Source: Erysipelotrichaceae bacterium (GTDB taxonomy: Bacteria; Bacillota_I; Bacilli_A; RFN20; DUOF01). From it: DNA of 64,000 bases. Shown one piece after another: positions 39,687-51,647 of this stretch (position 1 is its first letter; every line of letters begins with the position of its first letter). Below the pieces are notes generated by a model, which ran no database searches, was not told where the DNA came from, and saw only the letters and a program-made list of their open reading frames with translations. The stretch spans positions 34,236 to 98,235 of the forward strand of contig SVBH01000004.1 in assembly GCA_015058985.1 (NCBI GenBank). Direction: 5' to 3'. Position numbers and translations under genes: made by a program.

Positions 39687-41174
39687 TTAACTTTTTTTAA
39701 AGTTAGGCCCTATAGACACATATTTAAATGGCTCTAATAGTTCTAATAATTCTTCTTCCATTTCCTCTAAATTGAAAGAATTATACAATTCGCTTCTTTT
39801 ATCAAAAGGACATCTAATAAAATTGTCCGCATTTTCAATATACTTTAACAAATAATTATAATTATCTTTTCCAATGACACTTTCAATTGCATTAGAATTA
39901 TTACTAATGATAGGAGACTGCATAAGTTTTTTGTTTTGTCCAAACAAACTTCTTACATATCCTACAACTTCATATCCATCTGTCATTCTACCAGCAAAAG
40001 AAGCAATACATAAACCTTTTCGATGCATTTTCATTGCAATTTCCTCCGCAGTTAAATCGACAATAGCTTCATCTAAAGGTATTTCGGTTTTATTTCTATC
40101 ATTTGTTTTTATATCATTTGATGTATTATTAATGTTTACTTCACATGCACCATACTTTGCAACATATCCATCTTGTTTCTTTTCTATAATATCTGCCCCT
40201 AAAACATGTAACAACTCATGAATTAGGTCAACATCTAAATTCTCGTTTTGAATAGGAGAAATTATAACAGATTTCATTCTATCATCAACTTCATCAAGAT
40301 AGTGACAAGTAGTAGCAATGGTTTGTCCAGATAATCCTCCAGAAAAATAGTAATTAAATAAAACATTATCGATATTTTTCTTTTCTGCCTCACTTGTTTG
40401 TAATCCGTCTATCAAAGCAGAAGAATCTTTATAAAAACCTGTATTTTTAATAACATTTTTCAAATCATTATCGTTTTTATTTAACAATACACGTAATTCT
40501 TTATTAAATGCAAAATCAATAAATCCTTTATTACTTAAAAGTTCTTCTAAATCGAATTCCTCACTTCTATAGTAAAGTATGCCCATACACTTAAGGATAT
40601 TCTTAGATGATTCGCTATTTATGTTATCCTTATTAATACCGAGAAGCTTTTTGTACCATTTTTTAAAGTTAGGTTTTTTCTCCTGCCCACCATAAATATA
40701 CTTGAAAGCAATAGCATCAGTATCAATATCTTTTTTTTCAAAAAAATCATCTATATATTGTTTTTCTTTTGCTAAAAATTCACACGCTTTGTCAACAGAA
40801 ATAATCGCATCATTCAGATTGTTAAGGGTATATTCTTTTAGTTCTTCATTTACTACATCTTGAGAATTAAACCAATTTTCTATATTGGAAACATCTCTTT
40901 CAGACAAACTTACTATTTTTGGAGGAACACATACAAAAGTTACATCATTAATCTTTTGAGTTATTTTTTCGCGATAATCTTCTCCAAAATAAGCGACAAA
41001 TTCTTCAATAATTAATTTCCTATTTTTTTCTAAAAAACTAGCAGTTACAGTTGACTTAGCAGAAGTGGTTGTAATTTTTCCAGTGGCAGCGGCTGTACCT
41101 GCATTAGTATGAACGTTTTCTCCAGTAGCAGCAGGTCCACCAGGTGAAGTCATTCCATTTTTTCCATCTTCCAT
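39687..41174 (-). CDS. HExxH metallopeptidase-like protein (paralog C)
   Basis: LIHELLHVLGADII; LDEAIVDLTAEEIA; N-term LIIEEFVAYFGEDYREKITQKINDVTFVCVP shared with paralogs. Confidence 0.65.
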   Translation of the reverse strand: MEDGKNGMTSPGGPAATGENVHTNAGTAAATGKITTTSAKSTVTASFLEKNRKLIIEEFVAYFGEDYREKITQKINDVTFVCVPPKIVSLSERDVSNIENWFNSQDVVNEELKEYTLNNLNDAIISVDKACEFLAKEKQYIDDFFEKKDIDTDAIAFKYIYGGQEKKPNFKKWYKKLLGINKDNINSESSKNILKCMGILYYRSEEFDLEELLSNKGFIDFAFNKELRVLLNKNDNDLKNVIKNTGFYKDSSALIDGLQTSEAEKKNIDNVLFNYYFSGGLSGQTIATTCHYLDEVDDRMKSVIISPIQNENLDVDLIHELLHVLGADIIEKKQDGYVAKYGACEVNINNTSNDIKTNDRNKTEIPLDEAIVDLTAEEIAMKMHRKGLCIASFAGRMTDGYEVVGYVRSLFGQNKKLMQSPIISNNSNAIESVIGKDNYNYLLKYIENADNFIRCPFDKRSELYNSFNLEEMEEELLELLEPFKYVSIGPNFKKS

Positions 41175-41188
41175 ATAAATCCCTCCTA

Positions 41189-42322
41189 TTAGTTGTTAAA
41201 TTTTTTATATCCAATATCATTTTGTTTATTTTTACTAGCTTCTTGAACAACAATTTCTCTTGGAATAATCCTATTCATAACTATATTTAGTTCATCGATT
41301 TTTTCCTTTATCTCTTCTTTTTTAGAGAATCCACATTCATATCCATTTAAATCATAAGCTTGTTTAGCAATATCAATTAGCACATTACTATGCTCACCTA
41401 AATTATTTTTTAACAAATTAGGATCACTTGTTAAAATTGAAGCTTCAAATAATTCTCTATGATCATCCAATATAGGTTCTAACAAATCCACCATCGTCAT
41501 ATAAGCATTACCTCTCATCGAAGGAAAACTAACACTTATATTATTACTTCTCATCATTTTAGCAATCTCACCTGCAGTGTATTCTACAACTGATTCATCT
41601 ATATATGTTTCATTTTTATCACGTAATTCACCATTTGAGCACAAAGTCAATCCCGATTTAACTTGCCCAATTCCATCTTTATCATAAATTAAATCACTTC
41701 CAATAACATGCAATAATTCATGAATAATAGTTTGATCTCTTAGTTCATATCTTAAAGGAAATACCACAAAATGTTTTAATTCTTTGTCTTTTTCATCTAT
41801 ATAATGTTTTGTAAATGCTTGCGAATTACTTTTACCTGTCATAAAATCCTCAATTGCAAATAAACAAGTATCATAATCTGTATCAGGCATATTTAAGTCA
41901 AGTAAAGCATCAGTAGAGTCTCGATAAAATGACGATTGCTTAAAACCTGTACTATCTGGATATTTTCTTCTGTCTTTTACAATTTGACTACTGTTATTAT
42001 CTATTTCTGCTAATAATTGTTCTTTTTCATTTTTTGGAATAGAACCAGGCATTAAAGTTTCCATAAGACTAATATCATCAAGTACTCTATCCTTAAATTC
42101 TCTTACATCTTTACTAATACGATATAATCTTTCTTCCTCAGTTTCATTTTCAATTTTTCTGTATATTCCTCGTGATACATCCACCATATCTCTAGGAACC
42201 ATTACAACAGTGGTATTATTTATTCTTTCAACAATTCTGTCTCTATGTTTTTCACCAAAATATTCAACAAAAACTTCAATTAAAAGTTCTTTTTTATCAT
42301 TCATAAAATTAACTTCTGACAT
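41189..42322 (-). CDS. HExxH metallopeptidase-like protein (paralog B)
   Basis: IIHELLHVIGSDLI; IDESVVEYTAGEIA; LLIEVFVEYFGEKHRDRIVERINNTTVVMVP; start at ATG after GGAAGGTGATGTTT. Confidence 0.65.
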   Translation of the reverse strand: MSEVNFMNDKKELLIEVFVEYFGEKHRDRIVERINNTTVVMVPRDMVDVSRGIYRKIENETEEERLYRISKDVREFKDRVLDDISLMETLMPGSIPKNEKEQLLAEIDNNSSQIVKDRRKYPDSTGFKQSSFYRDSTDALLDLNMPDTDYDTCLFAIEDFMTGKSNSQAFTKHYIDEKDKELKHFVVFPLRYELRDQTIIHELLHVIGSDLIYDKDGIGQVKSGLTLCSNGELRDKNETYIDESVVEYTAGEIAKMMRSNNISVSFPSMRGNAYMTMVDLLEPILDDHRELFEASILTSDPNLLKNNLGEHSNVLIDIAKQAYDLNGYECGFSKKEEIKEKIDELNIVMNRIIPREIVVQEASKNKQNDIGYKKFNN

Positions 42323-42629
42323 AAACATCACCTTCCATCAATCTTATAAACTTACAATAATTATGAGGCTTAGCGTTTATTCCAATATATTTTTTTTGTA
42401 ATTTATCATTATTAAAAATCTTTATTTCATAGGATTCTTCATGATGAAAATCTCTACTTTTTTCTTCTACATACTCCGGCCAACTATTAACAATAGAATT
42501 AAATTCAGTCAAAAATTTTAAGATATTAATCTTCTCTGTTTTGCCATTGCGCATAAAAATAGACTTCTCATCATCTATGATTATTTCAATGAATTGGATA
42601 TTTCTTCTAATCTTAGCAAAAATAATCAT
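42309..42629 (-). CDS. small partner protein of the HExxH cluster
   Basis: MIIFAKIRRNIQFIEIIIDDEKSIFMRNGK; GAGGAGG RBS; overlaps next gene; homologous to the N-terminus of 39104..39667. Confidence 0.6.
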   Translation of the reverse strand: MIIFAKIRRNIQFIEIIIDDEKSIFMRNGKTEKINILKFLTEFNSIVNSWPEYVEEKSRDFHHEESYEIKIFNNDKLQKKYIGINAKPHNYCKFIRLMEGDVYVRS

Positions 42630-42740
42630 ATTGGCCTTCCTCCTCATAATTTAAGTATAAATCTTTTGTAAATATTTAACAATGAATTCGTTTGAAACTG
42701 TTAAGTTTACAAGAAAACAGTCAAAAAAAAGAAAAGTTAT

Positions 42741-44027
42741 TTAAACTTTCCTTCTTATTTTTAAATCTCTTTGTTCATCTAATTTATAAATTTTTTCACT
42801 TATCACTTTACACTTTTCGACGCTTTCTTCATTATTAAAATTGTTAATCAAATCTATTAAGTATTCATAATCTTCTCCATAATAAGAAGAAAAATAATTT
42901 ACATCATCTTGCATATAATGTTCTTTGATTGCTTCTATATGTTTTTCTAAAAAATCATTCAATAATCTACTTACCACATTATAAGTATTTCCACTCCATG
43001 ACGCTTCAAAGAATATAGGTAAATCATCCACTAATTTCAATATTTTACTAGTCAAATAATCATTAACAATTTCATCAAATAAATCATATCTATCATCATT
43101 TTCCTTTACCACTATAACATCATCTTTACTAATATCATTAGAGTACGTATTAATAGTCAAACCTACCTTAATATTAGTTTCCTCATCGTTTGAATTAATT
43201 AAATTAGATGCTATTGCGTGATTACATTCATGAATAAATGTATTCTTAGACAAATTAAATATCAAAGGTAAAATACAAATACTTTTAATTTGCTCCTTAT
43301 CTAAATAAGGTATACATGCTCCTTGCCAATTACCCTGTTCATATACATATTGAAACAAAAGAGCTTCGATTGCTTCGTCTAAACTTTTAATTTTCAAAGA
43401 TTTCAATTTACTTAAAGCTGTATTATAAAAAACGTTATCTGTAATTTGTTTTGATAAATTTTCATATTCCTCGTTAGCTTTCAATATTAAAGTATTGTAT
43501 CTATCCTGATAATTTTCTCTCCAAATATTAGAACCCATTTTTAATTTTTTTAATAAATATTTTACATTTGTTTCATCATTTAACCATTCTTGACAAATTT
43601 TGATTGTTTTTTGCCCTTCTTCGGTACTTACATCTAATTCTTCATCTATTTGCCCTGAAAGAACAGAAACAATTTCAAAAAAAGCTAATTCTTGTTCCTC
43701 ATTCATTTCAGATTGACTTTTCAAATTGTCATAAATCTCACAAATTACACCAGGAGTCAAATATCTTATCGTTATCTTCTGACCTAAAACTTTTTCATTA
43801 AAATCATCTACTAAACACAACGCATCATAATAACAATAAGCTGTAATCAATTCCTCTAAATCATTATTTTCCTTTGGAAGATGCAAAAAAGTGATAGAAT
43901 TGAATCTTTCTTCAATTCTACTTCTATTCTTTTCACCATAAAAAGAAACAAAAATCTCGATAAAATATTGCTTATAATTTTTTATAGGATTAATTACATC
44001 AATGTTATTTAAAGTCTTAATAGCCAT
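42741..44027 (-). CDS. HExxH metallopeptidase-like protein (paralog A)
   Basis: FIHECNHAIASNLI; LFDEIVNDYLTSKI; YFIEIFVSFYGEKNRSRIEERFNSITFLHLP. Confidence 0.65.
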   Translation of the reverse strand: MAIKTLNNIDVINPIKNYKQYFIEIFVSFYGEKNRSRIEERFNSITFLHLPKENNDLEELITAYCYYDALCLVDDFNEKVLGQKITIRYLTPGVICEIYDNLKSQSEMNEEQELAFFEIVSVLSGQIDEELDVSTEEGQKTIKICQEWLNDETNVKYLLKKLKMGSNIWRENYQDRYNTLILKANEEYENLSKQITDNVFYNTALSKLKSLKIKSLDEAIEALLFQYVYEQGNWQGACIPYLDKEQIKSICILPLIFNLSKNTFIHECNHAIASNLINSNDEETNIKVGLTINTYSNDISKDDVIVVKENDDRYDLFDEIVNDYLTSKILKLVDDLPIFFEASWSGNTYNVVSRLLNDFLEKHIEAIKEHYMQDDVNYFSSYYGEDYEYLIDLINNFNNEESVEKCKVISEKIYKLDEQRDLKIRRKV

Positions 44028-44105
44028 TTTAACACCTTCTGATAATTATTATAATAAGTTAAAATATTATAGATAAATACATATCATCCATTTTGTGAAA
44101 AAAAA

Positions 44106-44127
44106 AGAGTCAGCTTTCGCTAACTCT
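44106..44127 (-). terminator. rpoBC operon terminator
   Basis: AGAGTTAGC-GAAA-GCTGACTCT-TTTTTTT. Confidence 0.85.
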
Positions 44128-44139
44128 AATTTTAATATA

Positions 44140-47100
44140 TTAGAATATTTCATCATGGAATGAGAAGTCGAAATCTTCATCTTCAGTTTCTTCATCTTCA
44201 ACAGTTTCCTCAATTCCAAAGTTTTTAAGTCCTGTTCCTGCTGGAATAAGTTTACCAACAATTGCATTTTCTTTAAGTCCAGATAAGAAGTCTCTCTTAC
44301 CTTTAATTGCAGCATCTGCTAAAACTTTTGTAGTTTCTTGGAAAGATGCAGCAGATAAGAATGATTCAGTTTCTAGAGCAGCTTTAGTAATTCCTAGTAA
44401 TACTTGTCTTCCAACTGCAGGTCTTTTTCCTGCAAGTAAAGCAGCTTTATTAGCTCTCATAAATTCATAGTTACTTACTTTAGTACCATATACCAAATCA
44501 GTATCTCCAGTTTCAATAACTAATATTTTTCTTAACATTTGGTGAACAATAACTTCAATATGTTTATCTGAAATATCTAGTGATTGGCTCTTATAAATCT
44601 TATTAACTTCTTTTAAGATGTAGTTTTGAACCGCAACTGGTCCAGCTACTTCAAGTAAGTTCTTAGGATTAATAGAACCTTCAGTTAATTTTTGTCCTGT
44701 TTCAACTTCTTCACCAACTTTTACAAGTAATTTAGAACCAAATACAGGGTTATATGTGAATGAATCTAAATCATTTGCAACAACAATCTCATACATTCCG
44801 CTTTCTTCTTTAATGGATACTACCTTACCATTAATATTAGAAATTACAGCTTCTTTCTTAGGATTTCTTGCTTCAAATAATTCCTCAACTCTAGGTAAAC
44901 CTTGAGTGATATCGCTACCAGCAACTCCTCCTGTATGGAAGGTTCTCATTGTTAATTGAGTACCTGGTTCTCCAATTGATTGAGCAGCCATAGTTCCAAC
45001 AGCTTCACCAATGTTGACGACCATACCAGTTGCTAAGTTTGTTCCATAACATTTTTGACATACACCATTAGCACATTCACATGTGAATAATGATCTAACT
45101 TCTACCTCTTTGATTCCAGCTTGTTCAATTTTCTTAGCAGCAAATGCTGTAATTAAATCTCCTGCTTTAACAATGATACTTCCATCATTTGGATCAATGA
45201 TGTCTTTAACAGAGAATCTACCAACTACTCTGTCTACAAGTTTAACCATTGTTGCAGCTTCATCACCTAAATCTTTAACGATAAATCCATGGTCAACACC
45301 ACAATCTTCTTCTCTTATGATAACATCATGAGATACATCAACAAGTCTTCTTGTTAAGTATCCAGATTCAGCAGTTTTTAACGCTGTATCGGTATTACCT
45401 TTACGAGTACCGTGAGTAGAAATAAAGTATTCAGATACTGTTAAACCTTCTCTAAAACATGATTTAACAGGAATTTCAATAGGTTTACCAGAAGTATTAG
45501 CCATCAATCCTCTCATTCCAGATAATTGAGTAAAGTGTGATGCACTACCTCTAGCTCCAGAGTCAGAAATCATAACAAGTGGGTTATATGGATCTTGTTT
45601 TCTTTGTTCAGTAAGTTCAGATTGAACTCTGTTCTTAACTCCATCCCATAATCCAATAACATAGTTATATCTTTCTTCATTTGTAAGATAACCATTATCA
45701 TACATTCTCTTAATTTCATCGATTTTTGCTTCAACGTCTTTGAAATACTCTCTCTTCTTATCAAAAGGAGTGATATCAAATAAAGAAATAGTAAACGCTG
45801 CCTTAGTAGACATTTTAAATCCTAAATCTTTCAATTTATCAAGCATAATAGAAGTTTCAGTAGTTCTAAATCTATTGAATACTTCATCGATAATCATTCC
45901 AAAATTTTTCTTAATAAAAGGTTTAATTAATGGTGATTCTGAAATTAATGTTTTAACATCAGTTCCAGGTTCAACAATATATTTTCTTGGTGTATCTTTT
46001 AAGTTTTCTTTTGTAGGTTCATTTAAATAAGGTAATTTAGAAGGCATAATGCTATTAAAAATTAACTTACCTACAGTAGTGATTAAATATTTGTCATAAT
46101 CACTTTCATCAAAATACATTTTATTTAAGCCACCAATTCGAACAGCAATTCTGTTATGCAAATCAACTTTACCAGTTTCATATGCAAGAATTACTTGATC
46201 ATAAGTAGCAAATATTTTTCCTTCACTTTCAGCAAATAAATCATATTTTTCTGCTTCAAGTTCTTCTCCATTTTCTCTTAATTCTTGTGCTTTATGCTCA
46301 TATACAGCTTTATCATATTCCATAGTAATATAGAAATTTCCTAAAACCATGTCTTGAGAAGGAGTAACAATAGTTCTTCCATCTTTAGGTCCTAATATAT
46401 TGTTAGAAGCTAACATAAGAATTCTAGCTTCTGCTTTAGCTTCTTCTGATAAAGGTACGTGAACAGCCATTTGGTCTCCATCGAAGTCAGCATTGAATCC
46501 ACCACAAACTAATGGGTGAAGTCTAATTGCTTTTCCATCTACTAATTTAGGTTCAAATGCTTGAATACCCAAACGGTGAAGGGTTGGAGCACGGTTTAAT
46601 AATACAGGGTGTTCTTTAATGATAACTTCAAGAACATCCAACACCTTTTCATCATATCTACTAATCATACGATCAGCTTGTTTATGAGAAGTAGCAACTT
46701 CTTGTTTAATTAGTTCAGCTGCGATGAAAGGTCTTAATAAAGATACTGCCATTTCACGAGGAATACCTGCTTGATACATCTTTAGGTCTGGTCCAACTGC
46801 GATAACTGAACGTCCTGAATAGTCAACACGCTTTCCTAATAAGTTAAGACGGAAACGACCTTGTTTTCCTTTTAAAGCACTAGATAATGATTTTAATGCT
46901 CTACCACCAGCACCTGTTACTGCTTTACCTCTTCTACCATTATCGATTAAAGCGTCAACAGATTCTTGTAACATTCTCTTTTCATTCATTAAGATAACGC
47001 TAGGTGCATTAATATCAATTAATTTTTGTAAACGAGTATTTCTTGTAATTACTCTTCTATATAAATCATTTAAATCACTTGTAGCAAAACGTCCACCATC

Positions 47101-47973
47101 AAGTTGTAACATAGGTCTTAAATCAGGTGGTATAACAGGAACTACATCAAGAACCATGTGTTCAGGTTTATTGTTACTCTTTAAGAAAGAATCAATGACA
47201 TCTAATCTTTTTAATAGTTTTTGTCTTCTTTGATTTTTCTTTCCTACTGTTTCTTTTAATTCTGCTTCAATTTTGTCATATTCAGCTTGAATATCAACTT
47301 CACTTAAAAGTTGTTTAATTGCTTCTGCACCAGTTCCAAACTTAGCACCTGTATGTCTTGAAATATAGCTAGCATAAGCGATGAATTCAAATGGTTCTTT
47401 AATATTTTCCATTTTTTCAATCATCATTTCTGTTCCAGCATATTCACTAGATTCAGGATCCAATTTAGTTAAGATATCTCTAGTAATAGCAGCAAATTTC
47501 ATTCTTGCTGTTTTTTCATCTAAAACTTCACATTTAGATAAATGAGGAGTATTTCCTGGGTCTAAAACAATATTAGAAATGAAGTATACAACTTCTTCTA
47601 AAGACTTAGGGCTAACATCTAATACCATTCCAATACGACAAGGAATACCTTTTAAATACCAAATATGTACAACAGGAGTAGCTAATTTAATGTGTCCCAT
47701 TCTTTCTCTACGAACAGATTTAGTTGTAATTTCAACTCCACATTTTTCACAAACCATTCCTTGATAACGAATCTTTTTATATCTTCCACAATGACATTCG
47801 AAATCTTTACTTGGTCCGAAAATTCTTTCACAGAATAAACCATCTGGTTCAGGTTTTAATGAACGATAGTTTATAGTTTCAGGTTTAGTAACCTCTCCAT
47901 AAGACCATTCTAGGATTCTTTCAGGAGAAGCAAGACCTATTTGCATTGATCCATAACGATTAACATCTATCAT
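44140..47973 (-). CDS. rpoC: DNA-directed RNA polymerase subunit beta'
   Basis: [40 protein letters not shown]. Confidence 0.99.
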   Translation of the reverse strand: MIDVNRYGSMQIGLASPERILEWSYGEVTKPETINYRSLKPEPDGLFCERIFGPSKDFECHCGRYKKIRYQGMVCEKCGVEITTKSVRRERMGHIKLATPVVHIWYLKGIPCRIGMVLDVSPKSLEEVVYFISNIVLDPGNTPHLSKCEVLDEKTARMKFAAITRDILTKLDPESSEYAGTEMMIEKMENIKEPFEFIAYASYISRHTGAKFGTGAEAIKQLLSEVDIQAEYDKIEAELKETVGKKNQRRQKLLKRLDVIDSFLKSNNKPEHMVLDVVPVIPPDLRPMLQLDGGRFATSDLNDLYRRVITRNTRLQKLIDINAPSVILMNEKRMLQESVDALIDNGRRGKAVTGAGGRALKSLSSALKGKQGRFRLNLLGKRVDYSGRSVIAVGPDLKMYQAGIPREMAVSLLRPFIAAELIKQEVATSHKQADRMISRYDEKVLDVLEVIIKEHPVLLNRAPTLHRLGIQAFEPKLVDGKAIRLHPLVCGGFNADFDGDQMAVHVPLSEEAKAEARILMLASNNILGPKDGRTIVTPSQDMVLGNFYITMEYDKAVYEHKAQELRENGEELEAEKYDLFAESEGKIFATYDQVILAYETGKVDLHNRIAVRIGGLNKMYFDESDYDKYLITTVGKLIFNSIMPSKLPYLNEPTKENLKDTPRKYIVEPGTDVKTLISESPLIKPFIKKNFGMIIDEVFNRFRTTETSIMLDKLKDLGFKMSTKAAFTISLFDITPFDKKREYFKDVEAKIDEIKRMYDNGYLTNEERYNYVIGLWDGVKNRVQSELTEQRKQDPYNPLVMISDSGARGSASHFTQLSGMRGLMANTSGKPIEIPVKSCFREGLTVSEYFISTHGTRKGNTDTALKTAESGYLTRRLVDVSHDVIIREEDCGVDHGFIVKDLGDEAATMVKLVDRVVGRFSVKDIIDPNDGSIIVKAGDLITAFAAKKIEQAGIKEVEVRSLFTCECANGVCQKCYGTNLATGMVVNIGEAVGTMAAQSIGEPGTQLTMRTFHTGGVAGSDITQGLPRVEELFEARNPKKEAVISNINGKVVSIKEESGMYEIVVANDLDSFTYNPVFGSKLLVKVGEEVETGQKLTEGSINPKNLLEVAGPVAVQNYILKEVNKIYKSQSLDISDKHIEVIVHQMLRKILVIETGDTDLVYGTKVSNYEFMRANKAALLAGKRPAVGRQVLLGITKAALETESFLSAASFQETTKVLADAAIKGKRDFLSGLKENAIVGKLIPAGTGLKNFGIEETVEDEETEDEDFDFSFHDEIF

Positions 47974-47988
47974 CCTACTTTATCCTCC

Positions 47989-50900
47989 TTACTCTTCATC
48001 CTCGAAGCTTTCAAACTTTTCATATTGGAAATCTTCGTATTTATTCATTTCATCTTTTAAAGTTGTAACTAATTCAGTTTCTTCTTTTTCGATTGCTTTT
48101 GAAGCTGCTTTATTATCAATTAATTCTCCATCTACATCATATAGTTTAACATCAATTGCTAAACCTTGTAATTCCTTAACCATAACTCTAAATGATTCAG
48201 GAACTCCAGGTGTAGGTAATGGTTTTCCTTTAATAATAGCTTCATATGTTTTTGCTCTACCAATCATATCATCTGATTTGATAGTCATAATTTCTTGTAA
48301 TAAGTGCGCTGCTCCGTATGCTTCACAAGCCCATACTTCCATTTCTCCAACTCTTTGTCCACCATTTTGAGCTTTACCTCCAAGTGGTTGTTGAGTAACC
48401 ATTGAATAAGGTCCAATTGCTCTAGCATGCAGTTTATCATCAACCATGTGGTTTAACTTAATCATATACATGACTCCTACTGCTACTCTAGCATCAAATC
48501 TTTCACCCGTTCTTCCATCACGTAAGACTTCTTTTCCATCAGGTGCCATTCCTGATTCTGCCATTAATTTGACAAGTTCATCATTTGTAACTCCTTCAAA
48601 TACTGGAGTAGCAAATTTAACACCTAATCTCTTTCCAGCCATACCTAAGTGGAATTCTAGAATTTGTCCAATGTTCATACGAGAAGGAACTCCTAATGGG
48701 TTTAACATGATATCTACTGGAGTACCATCTTCTAAGAAAGGCATATCTTCTTGAGGTAAGATTTTAGAGATAACACCTTTGTTTCCGTGTCTTCCAGCCA
48801 TCTTATCTCCTTCTTGGATTTTACGTTTTTGAGCAATATATACTCTAATAACTTCATTTACTCCAGGAGCCATTTCATGTCCTTGTTTTCTTGAGAATAC
48901 TTTAACATCTACAACAGTTCCTGCTCCACCATGTGGAACCCTTAAAGAAGTATCTTTTCCTTCTTTAGTCTTTTCTCCGAAGATTGCCATTAATAATTTT
49001 TCATCAGGTGATGGTTCAGTTTGTCCTTTTGGAGTAATCTTTCCAACAAGGATATCACCATCTCTAACATCAAATCCTGGTACAACAATACCTCTAGAGT
49101 CTAATTGTACTTTTGAATCTTCACCAACATTAGGAATATCTCTAGTGATTTCCTCATGTCCTAATTTAGTATCTCTACACTCAACATCATATGATTCAAT
49201 ATGAAGTGAAGTATAAACATCATCTTTAATAACACGATCAGACATAATGACAGCATCCTCGAAGTTATAACCATTCCATGTCATGAATGCTACAACAACG
49301 TTTTGTCCTAATGCCATTTCACCATTTTGAGTTGCAGGTCCATCAGCAATGATTTCCCCTGCTTTAACTTTTTGTCCAACTTCTACGATTGGATGTTGAA
49401 CGATTGCAGTACCTTGGTTAGATCTTTGGAACTTATGTAATCTATAAACTTCAGTTCCTTTCTTACCTTCGACTTCTATTCTATTTCCATCTACATATTT
49501 AACAGTTCCATCTTCCTTAGCAAGAACACAAACTCCACTATCGTGAGCAACATATTTTTCCATACCTGTTCCAACGATAGGTGAATCAGGTCTTAAAAGA
49601 GGAATTGCTTGTTTCTGCATGTTTGCACCCATCAAAGCACGTTGTCCATCATCATTCTCTAAGAAAGGAATACAAGAAGCTGCAACAGAAATGATTTGCT
49701 TAGATGAAACACCTACAAAGTCAATATCTTCTTTACTAGCTTCAATATTTTCACCTTTATGACGAGCAACTACTCTATCTTCAGCAATTCTGCCTTCTGC
49801 ATCTAATTTAATATTTGCTTCTGCAATATAATATTCATATTCATCATCTGCAGACATATAAATACATTCATCTGTTAGCTTACCTGTTTCTTTATCAACT
49901 TTACGATATGGAGTTTTAATAAATCCATATTCATCGATAATAGCATAGTTAGCTAAGTTATTGATAAGACCGATATTTCCTCCTTCAGGAGTTTCAACAG
50001 GACAGATTCTTCCATAGTGAGTAACGTGAACGTCTCTGACGACCGCTCCAGCTCTTTCTCTTGTTAATCCTCCTGCTCCTAAAGCAGAAATACGTCTCTT
50101 ATGACTTAATTCAGACAATGGGTTAACTTGGTCAGCATATTGTGATAATTGGCTACTTGAGAAGAATTCTTTAATAGCAGCAGTTAAAGGTCTAACATTT
50201 GAAATGTTTTGAGGAGTCATTCCTGTTGTATCAGAAATAGACATTTTTTCTTTAACGCTTCTTTCCATTCTTGATAATCCAATCTTAAATTGGTTTTGGA
50301 TTAATTCACCAACTGGTTTAACACGTCTATTACTTAAATGGTCAATATCATCGTTAACACCAAATCCTTCTAACATATTCATAGTAAATGAGAATGTAGC
50401 AACAATATCAGACATTGTTACATATTTCTTTGTTATAGACATGTCAGTACCAATAATATTCATAATTCTATCTTGGTCTTCTGATGTGTATACTTTTACG
50501 ATTTGAACATTACAATCATCATCTAAATCAGTATTTAAATCTAATGTAACTTTATGAGCACCATTTTCAAAGAATTTAATACTTCTTAAATAGTCTAATT
50601 TTTCTTTATCAATAAATGTACCTTTTTTATAGACAATTTCACCATCAGCATCAACTAGATGCTCTGCAATAATCTTGTCTAATAATCTTTCATATACATT
50701 TAACTTTCTATTTAATTTATATCTACCTGCTTTAGCAAGATCATATCTTTTACGATCAAAGAATCTTTGGATAAGTAAAATCTTAGATCCTTCTTCAGTA
50801 GCAGGTTCACCTGGTCTTAATTTGTTATAGATTTCAATCATAGCTTCTTTAGTTGAAGCAGTGGAATCTTTTTCTAAAGTATTGATTAAACGATAATCAT

Positions 50901-51543
50901 CACCAAACAAATCAATTAAAACTTCATTTTGTTCGATACCAATAGCTTTTAATAATACAGTAGCAGGTAATTTCTTAGTTCTATCAATTCTAACGTTGAT
51001 TAAATCATTACCATCTGTTTCAAATTCAATCCAAGTACCTCTGGTAGGAATAATTTCTCCCCCATAAGTCATTTTACCTTTGTTAACATCCATCACTTGA
51101 CTAAAGTAAGCCCCTGGAGATCTAACTAATTGAGAAATGATAACTCTTTCTCCTCCATTTATGACGAAAGTACCACTATCAGTCATAATAGGGAAATCTC
51201 CCATGAAAATCTTACTTTCTTTAATTTCACCTGTTAACTTATTAATTAATCTGAATGTAGCTCTTAAAGGCATTGAATATGTTAAGAATTGTTCTTTACA
51301 ATCATCAATACTATAAGTTGGCTCTCCAAATTCATAATCAACGAATTGAAGTTCTAATGAACCATTAGCATTTTCAATTGGATAGATTTCTTCAAATACT
51401 TCTCTTAAACCATCTTTTAATAACCACTTAAAAGAGTTAATTTGAACTCCAATAAGGTTAGGTAAAGGAAGTACATCTTTAACCTTTCCATAGTTGATTC
51501 TTTCTTTAAATTTTTCTGTTGTTGGAAGTGTTGATTTTGCCAC
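47989..51543 (-). CDS. rpoB: DNA-directed RNA polymerase subunit beta
   Basis: [78 protein letters not shown]. Confidence 0.99.
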   Translation of the reverse strand: MAKSTLPTTEKFKERINYGKVKDVLPLPNLIGVQINSFKWLLKDGLREVFEEIYPIENANGSLELQFVDYEFGEPTYSIDDCKEQFLTYSMPLRATFRLINKLTGEIKESKIFMGDFPIMTDSGTFVINGGERVIISQLVRSPGAYFSQVMDVNKGKMTYGGEIIPTRGTWIEFETDGNDLINVRIDRTKKLPATVLLKAIGIEQNEVLIDLFGDDYRLINTLEKDSTASTKEAMIEIYNKLRPGEPATEEGSKILLIQRFFDRKRYDLAKAGRYKLNRKLNVYERLLDKIIAEHLVDADGEIVYKKGTFIDKEKLDYLRSIKFFENGAHKVTLDLNTDLDDDCNVQIVKVYTSEDQDRIMNIIGTDMSITKKYVTMSDIVATFSFTMNMLEGFGVNDDIDHLSNRRVKPVGELIQNQFKIGLSRMERSVKEKMSISDTTGMTPQNISNVRPLTAAIKEFFSSSQLSQYADQVNPLSELSHKRRISALGAGGLTRERAGAVVRDVHVTHYGRICPVETPEGGNIGLINNLANYAIIDEYGFIKTPYRKVDKETGKLTDECIYMSADDEYEYYIAEANIKLDAEGRIAEDRVVARHKGENIEASKEDIDFVGVSSKQIISVAASCIPFLENDDGQRALMGANMQKQAIPLLRPDSPIVGTGMEKYVAHDSGVCVLAKEDGTVKYVDGNRIEVEGKKGTEVYRLHKFQRSNQGTAIVQHPIVEVGQKVKAGEIIADGPATQNGEMALGQNVVVAFMTWNGYNFEDAVIMSDRVIKDDVYTSLHIESYDVECRDTKLGHEEITRDIPNVGEDSKVQLDSRGIVVPGFDVRDGDILVGKITPKGQTEPSPDEKLLMAIFGEKTKEGKDTSLRVPHGGAGTVVDVKVFSRKQGHEMAPGVNEVIRVYIAQKRKIQEGDKMAGRHGNKGVISKILPQEDMPFLEDGTPVDIMLNPLGVPSRMNIGQILEFHLGMAGKRLGVKFATPVFEGVTNDELVKLMAESGMAPDGKEVLRDGRTGERFDARVAVGVMYMIKLNHMVDDKLHARAIGPYSMVTQQPLGGKAQNGGQRVGEMEVWACEAYGAAHLLQEIMTIKSDDMIGRAKTYEAIIKGKPLPTPGVPESFRVMVKELQGLAIDVKLYDVDGELIDNKAASKAIEKEETELVTTLKDEMNKYEDFQYEKFESFEDEE

Positions 51544-51605
51544 TAACAGTCACCTCTTTCAAACATTTGTTTTTGGCCAGAAATGTCTTTTTTACACATT
51601 CTACA

Positions 51606-51634
51606 ATTATATTTTTTACTATAAGTAAAGTCAA
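51606..51634 (-). promoter_or_regulatory. rpoB promoter
   Basis: TTGACT-N17-TATAAT. Confidence 0.75.
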
Positions 51635-51647
51635 TTTAATAACCTAA

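Noticed and set aside
44067-44315. 82-aa minus ORF overlapping rpoC 3' end
   Set aside because: Out-of-frame shadow of rpoC extending through its terminator.
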